A stretch of 64,000 bases of DNA from Kocuria varians. Lineage in GTDB: Bacteria; Actinomycetota; Actinomycetes; Actinomycetales; Micrococcaceae. Positions 50,135 through 59,907 of the stretch are shown piece after piece. The translations under genes were made by a program, and so were the position numbers. How positions within the stretch are numbered: the first letter of the stretch is position 1; each line of letters starts with the position of its first letter. The stretch lies in assembly GCF_006539885.1 (NCBI RefSeq), contig NZ_BJNW01000002.1, positions 62,001 through 126,000 of the forward strand, in the 5' to 3' direction. The notes under the pieces were generated by a model. The model was not told the DNA's origin. It made no database searches and worked only from the letters and a program-made list of their open reading frames with translations.

Positions 50135-51187
50135 GTGACCTCACAGACATCCACCCTGCGCCGCCTCTTCGCGGCCCTCGTCGTCGGCCTCGTGGCCGTC
50201 TTCGCCCTCACCGCGTGCGGCGGCGGTTCCAAGGACTCGTCCTCGGACTCCAGCGCCTCGGCCTCCGCGTCCAGCTCGGACGAGACCTGGCCCAAGACCG
50301 TCAAGGACGACAACGACAAGGAGGTGAAGCTGGAGGCCAAGCCCGAGAAGATCGTGTCCACCTCCGTGACGCTCACGGGTTCGCTGCTCGCCATCGACGC
50401 CCCGGTGATCGCCTCCGGCGGCACCTCGGCCAACACCTCGATCTCCGACGACAAGGGCTTCTTCACCCAGTGGAGCGACCAGGCCAAGGAGAAGAACGTC
50501 AAGTCCCTCTACACCGGTGACCCCAGCGCGGAGAAGATCCTCGCCGAGAAGCCGGATCTGATCATCGTCTCCAAGAGCGGTGCGGACTCCGCCATGGACG
50601 TCTACGACCAGCTCAAGGACACGGACGTCCCCGTCTACGTCATGGACTACAGCGACAAGGACTGGCAGGAGGTCGCCCAGACGCTGGGTGACATCACCGG
50701 CAACAAGCAGAAGGCCGACGACGTCGTCAAGACGTTCGACGAGCGTGTCAACGAGGTCAAGGACAACATCAAGCAGCCCGAGCAGCCCGTGACCGGCATG
50801 GTCTACAACGCCGGCTCCTTCAAGGACGACTCCGGCGCCAACATCTGGACCTCCGACTCCGCCCAGGGCAAGCTCCTCGAGCAGCTCGGCTTCAAGCTGG
50901 CAGACGTCCCCGGGGACGCCGTGGACACGAACTCCCAGATGGGCAAGCGCAGCGACATCAAGCCCATCACCGGCGAGAACCTGTCCAAGGCCGCGACCGG
51001 CAAGACGGTCTTCCTCTTCGCCTCCGACGACAAGGGCGTGGACACGTACCTGAAGGACAGCCTGGTGGCCAACACCGAGGCCGTGAAGAACAAGGCCGTG
51101 TACGCCCTGGGCCAGGACTCGTTCCGCCTGGACTACTACTCCTCCAACAACGTGCTCGACAAGATCGAGTCGCAGCTGAAGAAGTAG
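50135..51187 (+). CDS. Fe(III)-siderophore (enterobactin-type) substrate-binding lipoprotein
   Basis: A 350-residue lipoprotein. The signal peptide ends in the lipobox LTAC, then a Ser/Asp-rich linker of ~25 residues. The binding domain shows KTVKDDNDKEVKLEAKPEKIVST, a usual opening of FepB/FatB-type proteins, and EKILAEKPDLIIVSKSG. GGAGGAAG precedes GTG 50135. It probably serves the permease/ATPase operon directly upstream. A strong DtxR box controls it separately, so binding protein can be made in excess. Confidence 0.9.
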   Translation: MTSQTSTLRRLFAALVVGLVAVFALTACGGGSKDSSSDSSASASASSSDETWPKTVKDDNDKEVKLEAKPEKIVSTSVTLTGSLLAIDAPVIASGGTSANTSISDDKGFFTQWSDQAKEKNVKSLYTGDPSAEKILAEKPDLIIVSKSGADSAMDVYDQLKDTDVPVYVMDYSDKDWQEVAQTLGDITGNKQKADDVVKTFDERVNEVKDNIKQPEQPVTGMVYNAGSFKDDSGANIWTSDSAQGKLLEQLGFKLADVPGDAVDTNSQMGKRSDIKPITGENLSKAATGKTVFLFASDDKGVDTYLKDSLVANTEAVKNKAVYALGQDSFRLDYYSSNNVLDKIESQLKK

Positions 51188-51222
51188 TCGCACCCCGGGT
51201 CCTCACGACCCACTGCGCACCG

Positions 51223-51263
51223 ACGCCCCGCGCGCCCGGATCTCCGGGCCCGCGGGGCGTTTC
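51223..51263 (+). terminator. Terminator after the binding-protein gene
   Basis: ACGCCCCGCG (51223–51232) pairs with CGCGGGGCGT (51251–51260), with an inner GCCCGGA/TCCGGGC stem, followed by TTTC. Confidence 0.75.
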
Positions 51264-51395
51264 GCACCGCGGCGCCCGGTAGACTGGCCGGGCAAGCTCG
51301 CGGAGCGGGTCCCACACCTCGGTGCGGAACCCGTGAGACGGCACCCGAACCGGCACTCTCCGCGCCCACCCTTCGCACCGCGTACAGGAGCGCCG

Positions 51396-51653
51396 ATGCC
51401 CCGCATCATTGTTGACGTCATGCCCAAGCCCGAGATCCTCGACCCGCAGGGCAAGGCGATCGCGAACGAACTTCCCCGCATCGGCCTGACCGGCTTCACG
51501 GAGGTCCGCCAGGGCCGCCGCTTCGAGCTCACCGTGGCCGGTGAGGTCACGGACGAGGTCCTGGCCCAGGCCCGCGAGGCCGCGGAGAAGCTGCTGTCCA
51601 ACCCGGTGATCGAGGACGTGGTCAACGTCTCCGAGCTGGCCGAGGAGAACTGA
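51396..51653 (+). CDS. purS: Phosphoribosylformylglycinamidine synthase subunit PurS
   Basis: An 85-residue protein bridging PurQ and PurL in the FGAM synthase complex of purine synthesis. [22 protein letters not shown] and [15 protein letters not shown] are typical. ACAGGAG lies 8 bases before ATG 51396. purQ follows two bases after the stop. Confidence 0.93.
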   Translation: MPRIIVDVMPKPEILDPQGKAIANELPRIGLTGFTEVRQGRRFELTVAGEVTDEVLAQAREAAEKLLSNPVIEDVVNVSELAEEN

Positions 51654-51655
51654 GC

Positions 51656-52447
51656 GTGGCGCAGCACCTCACCGCCGAGCAGACCCCGCTGATCGCGGAC
51701 CTCGAGGGCTCCGCCCCGGACCCGCGGCTCGTCGGCGTCCGCGTGGGCGTGGTGACCTTCCCGGGCACGCTGGACGACCGCGACGCCGCTCGCGCCGTGG
51801 ACCTCGCCGGCGGCACCTCCGTGCCACTGTGGTACGCGGACGAGAACCTGCAGGACGTGGACGCCGTGATCCTGCCGGGTGGCTTCTCCTACGGGGACTA
51901 CCTGCGCGCCGGCGCGATCGCCCGCTTCGCTCCGCTGATGGCCAAGATCGTCGACGCCGCCAACGCCACGGACGGGCTGCCCGTGCTCGGCATCTGCAAC
52001 GGCTTCCAGGTCCTCACGGAGGCGCACCTGCTGCCCGGGTCCATGATCAAGAACGAGCAGCTGAAGTTCATCTGCCGCGACCAGACGCTGCGCGTGGAGA
52101 ACGCCGAGACCGCCTGGACCTCGCGCTTCACCGCCGGCCAGGAGATCGTGGTGCCGCTGAAGAACCAGGACGGCCAGTACGTTGCTGACCAGCGCACCCT
52201 GGACGAGCTCGAGGCCGAGCACCGCGTGGTGTTCCGCTACGTGGGCGGCAACCCGAACGGCTCGCGCAACGACATCGCCGGGATCACCAACGCCCAGGGC
52301 AACGTGGTGGGGCTCATGCCGCACCCGGAGCACGCCGTGGAACCGGGCTTCGGCGCGGACCTCTCCGGCGCCGGCACCGTGGGCATGCGCGAGGGCACGG
52401 ACGGCCTGGACGTGTTCGTCTCCGTCCTGGAGCGCCTGACCGCATGA
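51656..52447 (+). CDS. purQ: Phosphoribosylformylglycinamidine synthase subunit PurQ
   Basis: A 263-residue glutamine amidotransferase that releases ammonia for PurL. The nucleophile is Cys114 in [10 protein letters not shown]; the His/Glu pair is in [11 protein letters not shown] ~27-residue N-terminal extension precedes the usual start, [17 protein letters not shown], so a later start is possible, but GTG 51656 is tightly linked to purS. Confidence 0.93.
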   Translation: MAQHLTAEQTPLIADLEGSAPDPRLVGVRVGVVTFPGTLDDRDAARAVDLAGGTSVPLWYADENLQDVDAVILPGGFSYGDYLRAGAIARFAPLMAKIVDAANATDGLPVLGICNGFQVLTEAHLLPGSMIKNEQLKFICRDQTLRVENAETAWTSRFTAGQEIVVPLKNQDGQYVADQRTLDELEAEHRVVFRYVGGNPNGSRNDIAGITNAQGNVVGLMPHPEHAVEPGFGADLSGAGTVGMREGTDGLDVFVSVLERLTA

Positions 52448-52470
52448 GCCCGCGCGCGGCACGAGGCCAC

Positions 52471-52484
52471 GCGGCGTCGTCGTC
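52471..52484. repeat. GGCGTCGTCGTC element between purQ and purL
   Basis: A copy of the dispersed element 24 bases after the purQ stop, unpaired here. The 155-base purQ–purL gap has no other recognisable feature. Confidence 0.4.
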
Positions 52485-52602
52485 GGGAATCCCCGAGCGG
52501 CACCGCGGCCCGCGTGCCCCGCCCCAGCAACCACCCCGCCCCGCGTGAGGGCCCGCACGGCGCCGCACGCACCATCGTTCACACAAGGGACCCGCACACG
52601 TC

Positions 52603-54900
52603 ATGAGCGAAACGCACTTCAACCTGGACACCGTCGAGCACGCCGCCTCGACCCCGGACACCGACCTCCCGTGGGCGGAACTGGGCCTCTCGGAGACCGA
52701 GTTCGAGCGCATCAAGGACATCCTGGGCCGCCGCCCCACCGCCGCGGAGCTGGCCATGTACTCGGTGATGTGGTCCGAGCACTGCTCCTACAAGTCCTCC
52801 AAGGTGCACCTGAGCCAGTTCGGCGAGAAGGTCACGGACGAGATGCGCAAGAACCTGATGGTGGGCATCGGAGAGAACGCCGGCGTCACGGACATCGGTG
52901 ACGGCTGGGCCGTGACCTTCAAGATCGAGTCCCACAACCACCCGTCCTACGTGGAGCCCTACCAGGGCGCCGCCACGGGCGTGGGCGGGATCGTGCGCGA
53001 CATCATCTCCATGGGAGCGCGTCCCGTGGCCGTGATGGACCCGCTGCGCTTCGGCGCGATCGACCACCCGGACACCCAGCGCGTGGTGCACGGCATCGTG
53101 GCCGGCGTGGGCGGCTACGGCAACTCGCTGGGGCTGCCGAACATCGGCGGCGAGGTCGAGTTCGACCCCTGCTACCAGGGCAACCCGCTGGTCAACGCCC
53201 TGGCCGTGGGCGTGATGCGCCACGAGGACATCCGCCTGGCCAACGCCTCCGGCACGGGCAACAAGGTCGTGCTCTTCGGGGCGCGCACCGGCGGTGACGG
53301 CATCGGCGGCGCCTCGGTGCTCGCGTCCGAGTCCTTCGACGACTCCAAGCCCTCCAAGCGCCCGGCCGTGCAGGTGGGGGACCCGTTCGCGGAGAAGGTG
53401 CTCATCGAGTGCTGCCTGGAGCTGTTCAAGGGCTCGCTCGTGGAGGGCATCCAGGACCTGGGCGCGGCGGGCATCTCGTGCGCCACGTCCGAGCTGGCCT
53501 CCAACGGGGACGGCGGCATGCGCGTGGACCTCACCAAGGTGCTGCTGCGGGACCCCTCCCTCACGCCGGGCGAGATCCTGATGTCCGAGTCCCAGGAGCG
53601 CATGATGGCCGTGGTGACCCCGGAGAAGGTCGAGGCCTTCGAAGCGGTCATGTCCAAGTGGGACGTGGAGTACTCGTGGATCGGCGAGGTCACGGACACC
53701 GGCCGGCTGGTCATCGACTACCAGGGCGAGGTGATCGTGGACGTGGATCCGCGCACCGTGGCCCACGACGGCCCGGTCTACGAGCGCCCCTTCGCGCGTC
53801 CGCAGACGCAGGACGCGCTGCAGCAGGCGCACTTCACGGGTTCACCCAAGGACGCCGCGCGCCCCTCCGGCGCCGAGCTCGGCCCGGCCCTGCTGGAGCT
53901 CATGGCCTCCCCGAACCTGTGCTCCAAGAACTGGGTCACGAGCCAGTACGACCGCTACGTGCAGGGCAACACCGCCATGGCCATGCCGGACGACGCCGGC
54001 GTGGTGCGCGTGGACGAGACCACCAACCTGGGCGTGGCGCTGTCCACGGACGCGAACGGCCGCTACACCCGTCTGGACCCGTACAACGGCGCCCGGCTGG
54101 CCCTCGCGCAGGCGTACCGCAACGTGGCGACCGCCGGGGCACGCCCCGTGGCCGTCTCGGACTGCCTGAACTTCGGCTCCCCGGAGGACCCGGACGTGAT
54201 GTGGCAGTTCGCGGAGGCCGTGCGCGGTCTCTCGGACGGCTGCCAGGAGATGGGCGTGCCCGTGACCGGCGGCAACGTCTCGCTCTACAACCAGACCGGG
54301 GGCGTGGCCATCAACCCCACCCCGGTGGTCGCGATGATGGGCGTGCTGGACGACGTCACCCGCCGCACCCCCTCCGGGTGGCGCGAGGACGGGCAGGCCA
54401 TCTACCTGCTGGGCTCCACCGCGGACGAGCTGGACGGCTCCGAGTGGGCGCGGGTGCGCGGCCACCTGGGCGGCACGCCCCCGCGGGTGGACCTGCAGAA
54501 GGAGCGCGTGCTCGGCGACATGCTCATCAACATGTCCCGGGACGGCATGATCGACGCCGCCCACGACGTCGCCGAGGGTGGGCTCGCCGCCACGCTCGCG
54601 GAGATGGCGCTGCGCTTCGGCGTGGGCGCACGGATCGGGCTGGGAGAGGTGGCCGAGCGCGACGGGGTGGATCTGTTCACGCAGCTGTTCTCCGAGTCCC
54701 AGGGCCGCGTGGTCGTGGCCGTGCCGCGCACCGAGGAGGTGCGCTTCAGCGACATGTGCACCGTGCGCCACTACCCGTTCGCCCGGATCGGCGTGGTGGA
54801 CGCCGTGAGCGGCACCCTGGACTTCCAGGGCGAGTTCGCCGTGTCGCTGGACGAGCTGCGGGAGGCCCACGAGTCCACGCTGCCCCGCCACTTCGGCTGA
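52603..54900 (+). CDS. purL: Phosphoribosylformylglycinamidine synthase subunit PurL
   Basis: A 765-residue small-type PurL that makes FGAM from FGAR, ATP and ammonia. [40 protein letters not shown] and the second AIRS-like half ([34 protein letters not shown]) are conserved. The length is normal for PurS/PurQ-dependent enzymes. A strong hairpin follows the stop. Confidence 0.95.
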   Translation: MSETHFNLDTVEHAASTPDTDLPWAELGLSETEFERIKDILGRRPTAAELAMYSVMWSEHCSYKSSKVHLSQFGEKVTDEMRKNLMVGIGENAGVTDIGDGWAVTFKIESHNHPSYVEPYQGAATGVGGIVRDIISMGARPVAVMDPLRFGAIDHPDTQRVVHGIVAGVGGYGNSLGLPNIGGEVEFDPCYQGNPLVNALAVGVMRHEDIRLANASGTGNKVVLFGARTGGDGIGGASVLASESFDDSKPSKRPAVQVGDPFAEKVLIECCLELFKGSLVEGIQDLGAAGISCATSELASNGDGGMRVDLTKVLLRDPSLTPGEILMSESQERMMAVVTPEKVEAFEAVMSKWDVEYSWIGEVTDTGRLVIDYQGEVIVDVDPRTVAHDGPVYERPFARPQTQDALQQAHFTGSPKDAARPSGAELGPALLELMASPNLCSKNWVTSQYDRYVQGNTAMAMPDDAGVVRVDETTNLGVALSTDANGRYTRLDPYNGARLALAQAYRNVATAGARPVAVSDCLNFGSPEDPDVMWQFAEAVRGLSDGCQEMGVPVTGGNVSLYNQTGGVAINPTPVVAMMGVLDDVTRRTPSGWREDGQAIYLLGSTADELDGSEWARVRGHLGGTPPRVDLQKERVLGDMLINMSRDGMIDAAHDVAEGGLAATLAEMALRFGVGARIGLGEVAERDGVDLFTQLFSESQGRVVVAVPRTEEVRFSDMCTVRHYPFARIGVVDAVSGTLDFQGEFAVSLDELREAHESTLPRHFG

Positions 54901-54917
54901 GGCGGCACCGGCGAGTC

Positions 54918-54954
54918 GAGGCCCGGCCCCGAGGACGGGGGCCGGGCCTCGGTT
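54918..54954 (+). terminator. Terminator after purL
   Basis: GAGGCCCGGCCCC (54918–54930) pairs with GGGGGCCGGGCCTC (54937–54950), followed by GGTTTCC. Confidence 0.7.
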
Positions 54955-55038
54955 TCCAGGGGCCGAGTCCTGGAACCGGGTCCTCGGCTCGGGCCCCGGG
55001 TCCCACACCGTGTGGGACGCAACCTTTATGGTGTGGGC

Positions 55039-55578
55039 ATGATGGACGGACTGCCGGAACAGGAGATGCCCCGGCCGCTGCGCACCGGGCGCCTGGAGCT
55101 GCGGCCGCTGACCCGTGACGAGCTCGAGGCCGTGGCGGCCGGCCGGGCACTGCCCCACTTCGCCGAGGGGTTCCCCTCCCCCGCGGACCGGGACTGGGCG
55201 CGCGGCGCGATCGAGGCCGGGGGCCACTTCTTCACCGAGTCGCCGTACTCGCGCTACGCGGCCGTGGAGCTCGCCTCCGGGGAGGTCGTGGGCACGGGCG
55301 GCTTCTCGGCCCCGCCCATGAACGGCGAGCTGGAGATCGAGGGCTCCGTGGCGGCGAGCCGCCGGGGCCGGGGGCTCGCCGCGGAGGGGCTGCGCGCCGT
55401 CGTCGCCCGGGCCTTCGAGGACCCGCGGGTGCTCGCCGTGCACGCCTCTGTGCCCCCGGTACCGGCCGACGACGACGCCGCGGGCCCCGAGCCCGCGCGC
55501 CGGGTCCTGCTGGGCGCAGGGTTCACCCCGTCCCCCTCCGAGGGCGTCGAGGACGTCTACCGCCTCCCCCGCCCCTGA
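55039..55578 (+). CDS. GNAT-family N-acetyltransferase
   Basis: A 179-residue protein. It opens like RimJ-type acetyltransferases (LRTGRLELRPLTRDELEAV) and has SRRGRGLAAEGLRAVVARAF as acetyl-CoA site. The usual final strand is interrupted by a Pro/Asp-rich insert (PPVPADDDAAGPEPA), part of which is encoded by the dispersed GACGACGACGCC element. ATG 55039 and 55042 are both possible. No ribosome site is seen and TTTATG lies upstream, so the message may be leaderless. Confidence 0.75.
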   Translation: MMDGLPEQEMPRPLRTGRLELRPLTRDELEAVAAGRALPHFAEGFPSPADRDWARGAIEAGGHFFTESPYSRYAAVELASGEVVGTGGFSAPPMNGELEIEGSVAASRRGRGLAAEGLRAVVARAFEDPRVLAVHASVPPVPADDDAAGPEPARRVLLGAGFTPSPSEGVEDVYRLPRP

Positions 55579-55580
55579 CG

Positions 55581-55592
55581 CGGCGTCGTCGT
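55581..55592. repeat. GGCGTCGTCGT element
   Basis: A copy of the dispersed element three bases after the GNAT stop, in the 32-base gap before the convergent alcohol dehydrogenase gene. Confidence 0.4.
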
Positions 55593-55610
55593 GCCGTGGT
55601 CCCCGGGAAC

Positions 55611-56675
55611 TCAGGAGGAGACGAGCACCGCGCGGCCGTTGAGGTTGCGGTTTCGCAGACCGTCCAGGGCGGTGTTGACCTCGTCCGCCGTGAGAGGGAC
55701 CTCCCGGATGGGCGGCCGGGGCAGGTCCACGTCCTGCGCGAGCTGCACGAGTTCCTTGAGCTCGGGCAGGCTGCCCACGAAGTTGCCGCGGATGTTCAGC
55801 AGGTTGAACGCCGTGAGGGCTGTGGGGAAGCGGTACTGGCCGCCGAACAGGCCCACACTCACGAGCGTGCCGCCGTTGGCCATGGCGAACAGAGCCGCGG
55901 TGGAGGTGTCCCCGTTGTTGACCAGGTCGATGGCGGCCGCGAACTTCCCGCCGCCCGCCTCGACGATGTCCTGCACGAGGTTCTCGCCGCCCACCTGCAC
56001 CGTGGCGGAGGCACCCACGCCGGCGGCGTTCTCGAGCGCGGCCTCACTCATGTCCACGGCCACGATGTTCTCGTGGCCCAGGGCCTTGAGCACCGCGACG
56101 GTCATCAGACCCACGCCGCCGGCGCCGATCACGGCCACGGGCTGGTCCGCGGGCAGCGGCGTGATCTTCTGCACCGCGGAGTAGGAGGTCAGGCCGGAGC
56201 ACGCGAGGGTCGCGCCGAAGGACGGGTCGATGTCACCGAGCGGCACCAGGTAGCGCTCGTCCGGCACGTGCACCTCCTCCGCGTAGCCGCCGCGGCGCTG
56301 CACGGAGAGGTTGCGCTTCGCCCCGCTGCAGTAGTTCTCGCGGTCCTCCCGGCAGGCCTGGCACTCGCCGCAGCCGATCCACGGGAAGACGATGAACTTG
56401 GTGTCCCCGGGCTGGACGGTGGCGTCCGGGCCGGCCGCGACCACCTCACCCACGATCTCGTGGCCCAGCACCACGGGGTACTGCGCACCGGCGGCGGTCA
56501 GCTCGTAGTGGCCGGCGTCCCCGAGGTCGAAGTACCCGTCCTGGCAGTGCACGTCCGAGTGGCACACCCCCGAGTTGGTCACCCGGACCAGGACCTCTGC
56601 GCCGGCCAGCTCGGGGTGCTCCACCTCCATCTCCACCGCCGGGGCTCCGGGCTCCACATGGGCAAAAATCTTCAT
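55611..56675 (-). CDS. Zinc-dependent alcohol dehydrogenase (AdhP-like)
   Basis: A 354-residue medium-chain dehydrogenase. Catalytic zinc ligands are Cys38 (SGVCHSDVHCQDG) and His72 (GHEIVGEVV). The structural zinc lobe CGECQACREDRENYC is complete. The NAD site is VIGAGGVGLMTVAV. It probably oxidises primary alcohols or reduces aldehydes. GAAGGAG precedes ATG 56675. It diverges from the DinB gene with ~110 bases between. Confidence 0.88.
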   Translation of the reverse strand: MKIFAHVEPGAPAVEMEVEHPELAGAEVLVRVTNSGVCHSDVHCQDGYFDLGDAGHYELTAAGAQYPVVLGHEIVGEVVAAGPDATVQPGDTKFIVFPWIGCGECQACREDRENYCSGAKRNLSVQRRGGYAEEVHVPDERYLVPLGDIDPSFGATLACSGLTSYSAVQKITPLPADQPVAVIGAGGVGLMTVAVLKALGHENIVAVDMSEAALENAAGVGASATVQVGGENLVQDIVEAGGGKFAAAIDLVNNGDTSTAALFAMANGGTLVSVGLFGGQYRFPTALTAFNLLNIRGNFVGSLPELKELVQLAQDVDLPRPPIREVPLTADEVNTALDGLRNRNLNGRAVLVSS

Positions 56676-56786
56676 GGCCACTCCTTCGTAGCAGTTGCAC
56701 AGCGCGACCCGAGATGTGAGCCACGACACCACTGTAGGCCTCGGTGTGGCAGTTGCCAGCGGATGACAGGGCATAGTGTGAGCCGC

Positions 56787-57332
56787 ATGACATCACCCAC
56801 CGTGGACGAGCACGACCGGCCGGAACCGCCCCAGGTCGCAGACGAGATCGCCACCCTCTTCGGATTCCTGGACCACCTGCGCGCGACGATCCGGTGGAAG
56901 ACAAACGGGCTGAGCACCGAGCAGCTGCACAGCACTCCGCTGTCCACCACCATGACCCTGGGCGGAATGCTCAAGCACCTGGCCTACGTGGAGGACCACT
57001 GGTTCTGCCACGTGCTCACCGGCCGTGAGCGGTGCTCCCCGTGGGACTCCGTGGAGTGGCAGAAGGACCCCGACTGGGACTGGAACACGGCGACCGAGGA
57101 CGACGCCGCAGACCTCCGGGCCCTGTGGAGCACCGCCGTGGACACCTCCCGTCGGCAGTGGGACCTCTTCGCTGCGGAGCACACCAGTCCCCTGGACGCC
57201 CCGGTGGAGCGCCCGGTCCGCGGGGACATGAACGCCCGGTGGATCATCACCCACATGGTGGAGGAGTACGCCCGCCACTGCGGCCACGCGGACCTGCTGC
57301 GCGAGGCGACCGATGGGATGACGGGCGACTGA
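56787..57332 (+). CDS. DinB/DUF664-family protein
   Basis: A 181-residue four-helix metalloprotein-like fold. LGGMLKHLAYVEDHWF (first His region) and ITHMVEEYARHCGHADLLRE (two further His) are the metal-binding blocks of the DinB/YfiT superfamily, many of which use bacillithiol or mycothiol. The specific reaction is unknown. It ends 22 bases before the convergent methyltransferase gene. Confidence 0.8.
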   Translation: MTSPTVDEHDRPEPPQVADEIATLFGFLDHLRATIRWKTNGLSTEQLHSTPLSTTMTLGGMLKHLAYVEDHWFCHVLTGRERCSPWDSVEWQKDPDWDWNTATEDDAADLRALWSTAVDTSRRQWDLFAAEHTSPLDAPVERPVRGDMNARWIITHMVEEYARHCGHADLLREATDGMTGD

Positions 57333-57353
57333 GCGGGTGAGCCTCCCCGCCCC

Positions 57354-58025
57354 TCACTCCACCCGGCACCCGCAGCTCGCCGGGTCCTGAGGGATCTCCG
57401 CGTGGCTGCGCACGGCCAGGAGGTGGCACTCCGGAAAGCGGTGGTCCGCGTCCGGACGGCTGATGCTGCGCCAGACCTCCGCGAACCCTGCGCGCATGAG
57501 GTGGTCGGACATCACCTCCGGGTGCCAGCGCCAGGCGGGGGCCACCGCGTGGTCGAAGGACACGACCGCCCGGCCGCCGTCCATCGCCTGGAACGAGACC
57601 ATGACCACGCCGCCCTCGGGCATCCGCTCCGCCCAGGACTCGAGCACCCCGGGGACCCGTTCGGGCGGTACGTGGATCAGGCTGAAGCGCGCGAGCACAC
57701 CGGCGAGGACGTGACCCTCGGCGAGCGCGGTCCACTGACCGGCGTCCGGGCCGGTGACCTGGAAGGGCACGTCCGGGTGGCTCGCCCGCGCGATTCCCAC
57801 CATGGCCTCCGAGGGGTCCACGCCCGCGACGGGCAGCCCCGCCCCGCGCAGCACGGCGGTCACGTGCCCGGTGCCGCACCCCACGTCCACGACCTGCCCG
57901 GTCACCCCGGGCTCCTTCACGGAGTCGACGAACGCCCCCACCGCATGACGCTCCAACGGGGTCTGGAAGGGCTCGGGGAAAGCACGCTCGTAGTCCGCGG
58001 CCACGCTGTCGTATCCGGGTTGCAT
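57354..58025 (-). CDS. Class I SAM-dependent methyltransferase
   Basis: A 223-residue methyltransferase. Motif I is VVDVGCGTGHVTAVL, followed by GVDPSEAMVGIARA. The later DHLMRAGFAEVWRSI region fits UbiE/methyltransferase-11 enzymes. The substrate is unknown. The last residues include CGC, a possible metal or disulphide site. Confidence 0.85.
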   Translation of the reverse strand: MQPGYDSVAADYERAFPEPFQTPLERHAVGAFVDSVKEPGVTGQVVDVGCGTGHVTAVLRGAGLPVAGVDPSEAMVGIARASHPDVPFQVTGPDAGQWTALAEGHVLAGVLARFSLIHVPPERVPGVLESWAERMPEGGVVMVSFQAMDGGRAVVSFDHAVAPAWRWHPEVMSDHLMRAGFAEVWRSISRPDADHRFPECHLLAVRSHAEIPQDPASCGCRVE

Positions 58026-58080
58026 GCCTCAACGCTCACACACGCCCCGCCCCGACTCAACATCCCGGGACAGGACGGGG

Positions 58081-58142
58081 GCGACGACGCCGCGGCGCCC
58101 GGGTGCGGGCCCGCGAGGAGTCGCGCTGCGGCGTCGTCGTCG
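58081..58142. terminator. GACGACGCC/GGCGTCGTC paired hairpin
   Basis: GCGACGACGCCGC (58081–58093) pairs with GCGGCGTCGTCG (58128–58139), with inner GC-rich complementarity. It lies between the methyltransferase start and the monooxygenase stop (both minus strand), so it probably terminates the monooxygenase transcript. Confidence 0.55.
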
Positions 58143-58161
58143 CCACTCCCGCGCGGTGCGG

Positions 58162-59568
58162 TCAGCGCGAGCTGGCCGTGGCCACGGAGCTCGCCCCGGC
58201 GAACGCCCCGCGGTAGGCGGCCGCCGGGTGGGTCTCCTTGACCCGGTCCTGGCCGGCGCCGTAGAGGGACTCGCGCAGGGTGGAGCCCTCGTACTCGGTG
58301 CGGTAGCGGCCGCGGGCCTGCAGCTCGGGAACCACGTACTCCACGAAGTCCTCGAACGAGCCGGGGCTCACGTGGTAGGCCAGGTTGATGCCGTCCAGGC
58401 CGCCCTCGTCCACCCAGCGCTCCAGCTCGTCCGCCACGGTGGACGGAGAGCCCACGATTACGGCGCCCATCCCGCCCAGGGCGCAGTGCTTGGCGATCTC
58501 CTCGCGCGTCCACCGCTTGTCCTTCGCCTGGAGGGTGAACGGGGTGAGGAAGGACTGGATGGAGTCGGTCTTGATGTAGTTCAGGGCCTCGTCCTCCGGG
58601 AACTGGGAGAGGTCCACGCCGGACCAGCCGCCGATGATCGCCTGGGACGCCTCCAGGTCCACGTACTGCAGGTAGTCACGGTACTTCTCCCCGGCCTCCT
58701 CATCCGTGTCCGCGACCACCACGGAGAGCATCGCGTAGATCTTCACGTCCTCCGGGTCCCGGCCCTGGGCCTGCGCCTGCTCGCGGATCTTGTCCGTCAT
58801 GTACCGGGTGAGGTCCGGGCGGGTGCCGCCGATGAACACCGCCTCCGCGTGCCGCCCGGCGAACGCCTGCCCGCGCGAGGACGCACCCGCCTGGAAGATC
58901 AGCGGCGTGCGCTGCGGGGACGGCTCGGTCAGCCCGGCCCCGGGAACCGTGAAGTGTTCGCCGGCGTGACGGATGGGGTGCACCTTGGTGGGGTCCGCGT
59001 AGACCCCGGATTCGCGGTCCTTCACCACGGCGTCGTCCTCCCACGAGCCCTCCCAGAGCTTGTAGCACACGTCCAGGAACTCCTCCGCGATCTCGTAGCG
59101 CTGGTCGTGCTCGATCTGGCGCGGCAGCCCCTGGTTCTCAGCGGCGGAGGGCAGGTAGGAGGTGACCACGTTGAAGCCCACGCGCCCGCGCGTGAGGTGG
59201 TCCAGCGTGGCGAACTTCCGGGCGAGAGTGTAGGGCTGCTCGTAGGTCACCGCGCTCGTGACGCCGAAGCCCAGGTGCTCCGTCACGGCGGCCATGGCCG
59301 AGACCTGCATGAACGGGTCGTTGACCGGGACCTGCGCGCCGTCCCGCACGGCCGGTGCCGCGGAGTTGCGGTAGATGTCGTAGATCCCGACGACGTCCGC
59401 CAGGAAGAGTGCGTCGAACTTCCCCTTCTCCAGCAGCCGGGCCAGATTCGTCCAGTACTCGAGCGTGTTGTACTCGGTGGCCCGGGACCGCGGGTGCCGC
59501 CACAGGCCAAAGCTCTGGTGGTCCACACAGGTCATGTCAAATGCGTTGACGGAGATCCGCTTGCTCAT
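58162..59568 (-). CDS. Flavin-dependent monooxygenase, NtaA/SnaA/DszA type (LLM group)
   Basis: A 468-residue FMNH2-dependent bacterial-luciferase-like monooxygenase. LARLLEKGKFDALFLADVVGIYD, EHLGFGVTSAVTYEQPYTLARKFATLDHL and RVGFNVVTSYLP are characteristic of the DszA/NtaA group, which attacks organosulfur compounds, chelators and similar molecules. It needs a separate flavin reductase, which I do not see here. AAGGAA precedes ATG 59568. A SAM-IV-type riboswitch upstream and a divergent sulfonate-type importer with a SAM-I riboswitch indicate a role in organic sulfur use. Confidence 0.85.
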   Translation of the reverse strand: MSKRISVNAFDMTCVDHQSFGLWRHPRSRATEYNTLEYWTNLARLLEKGKFDALFLADVVGIYDIYRNSAAPAVRDGAQVPVNDPFMQVSAMAAVTEHLGFGVTSAVTYEQPYTLARKFATLDHLTRGRVGFNVVTSYLPSAAENQGLPRQIEHDQRYEIAEEFLDVCYKLWEGSWEDDAVVKDRESGVYADPTKVHPIRHAGEHFTVPGAGLTEPSPQRTPLIFQAGASSRGQAFAGRHAEAVFIGGTRPDLTRYMTDKIREQAQAQGRDPEDVKIYAMLSVVVADTDEEAGEKYRDYLQYVDLEASQAIIGGWSGVDLSQFPEDEALNYIKTDSIQSFLTPFTLQAKDKRWTREEIAKHCALGGMGAVIVGSPSTVADELERWVDEGGLDGINLAYHVSPGSFEDFVEYVVPELQARGRYRTEYEGSTLRESLYGAGQDRVKETHPAAAYRGAFAGASSVATASSR

Positions 59569-59690
59569 GTGCCGGTTCCTTGAAGTTGACGCAACCCCGC
59601 ACCCCGTGCACCGCCCGCGGCGGCCATCTGCGGGTCCAGCGCGCGCGTGTGCGGCGCCGTACTTGCCGCATGCGGTGTGCCATGCGGCCC

Positions 59691-59768
59691 GATCCTCACC
59701 TGGGGCACCCCGCTACGGGAGAGGGTTGCCGTCCGACAAGCCAGGGCTGAACGTCGGAACTCGTGATC
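59691..59768 (-). promoter_or_regulatory. SAM-IV riboswitch controlling the monooxygenase
   Basis: On the minus strand the leader reads GATCACGAG at its 5' end (59768–59760), then a CCGACG...GTCGG stem around AGCCCTGGCT, the core GGCAACCCTC (about 59735–59726) and GGGGTGCCCC AGGTGAGGATC at the 3' end. This follows the SAM-IV pattern (GGTCACGAG, AAGCCCCGGCTT, GGCAACCCTCC, GGGGTGCCCC) almost block for block. The closing helix is GATC/GATC. The monooxygenase start is about 120 bases downstream, leaving room for an expression platform. Confidence 0.75.
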
Positions 59769-59907
59769 GTCTCGATCCAGAGTCTAACCACGCTCCCCCA
59801 GCAGGCGAAGCTCCACGTGACGCCGCGTGACCCCGCGCACCACCGATCCCCGTGGGCTGTCTCACACCGACTTGCATCACCGCTCCGGGCAACCGTTGAA
59901 TGAGGGC

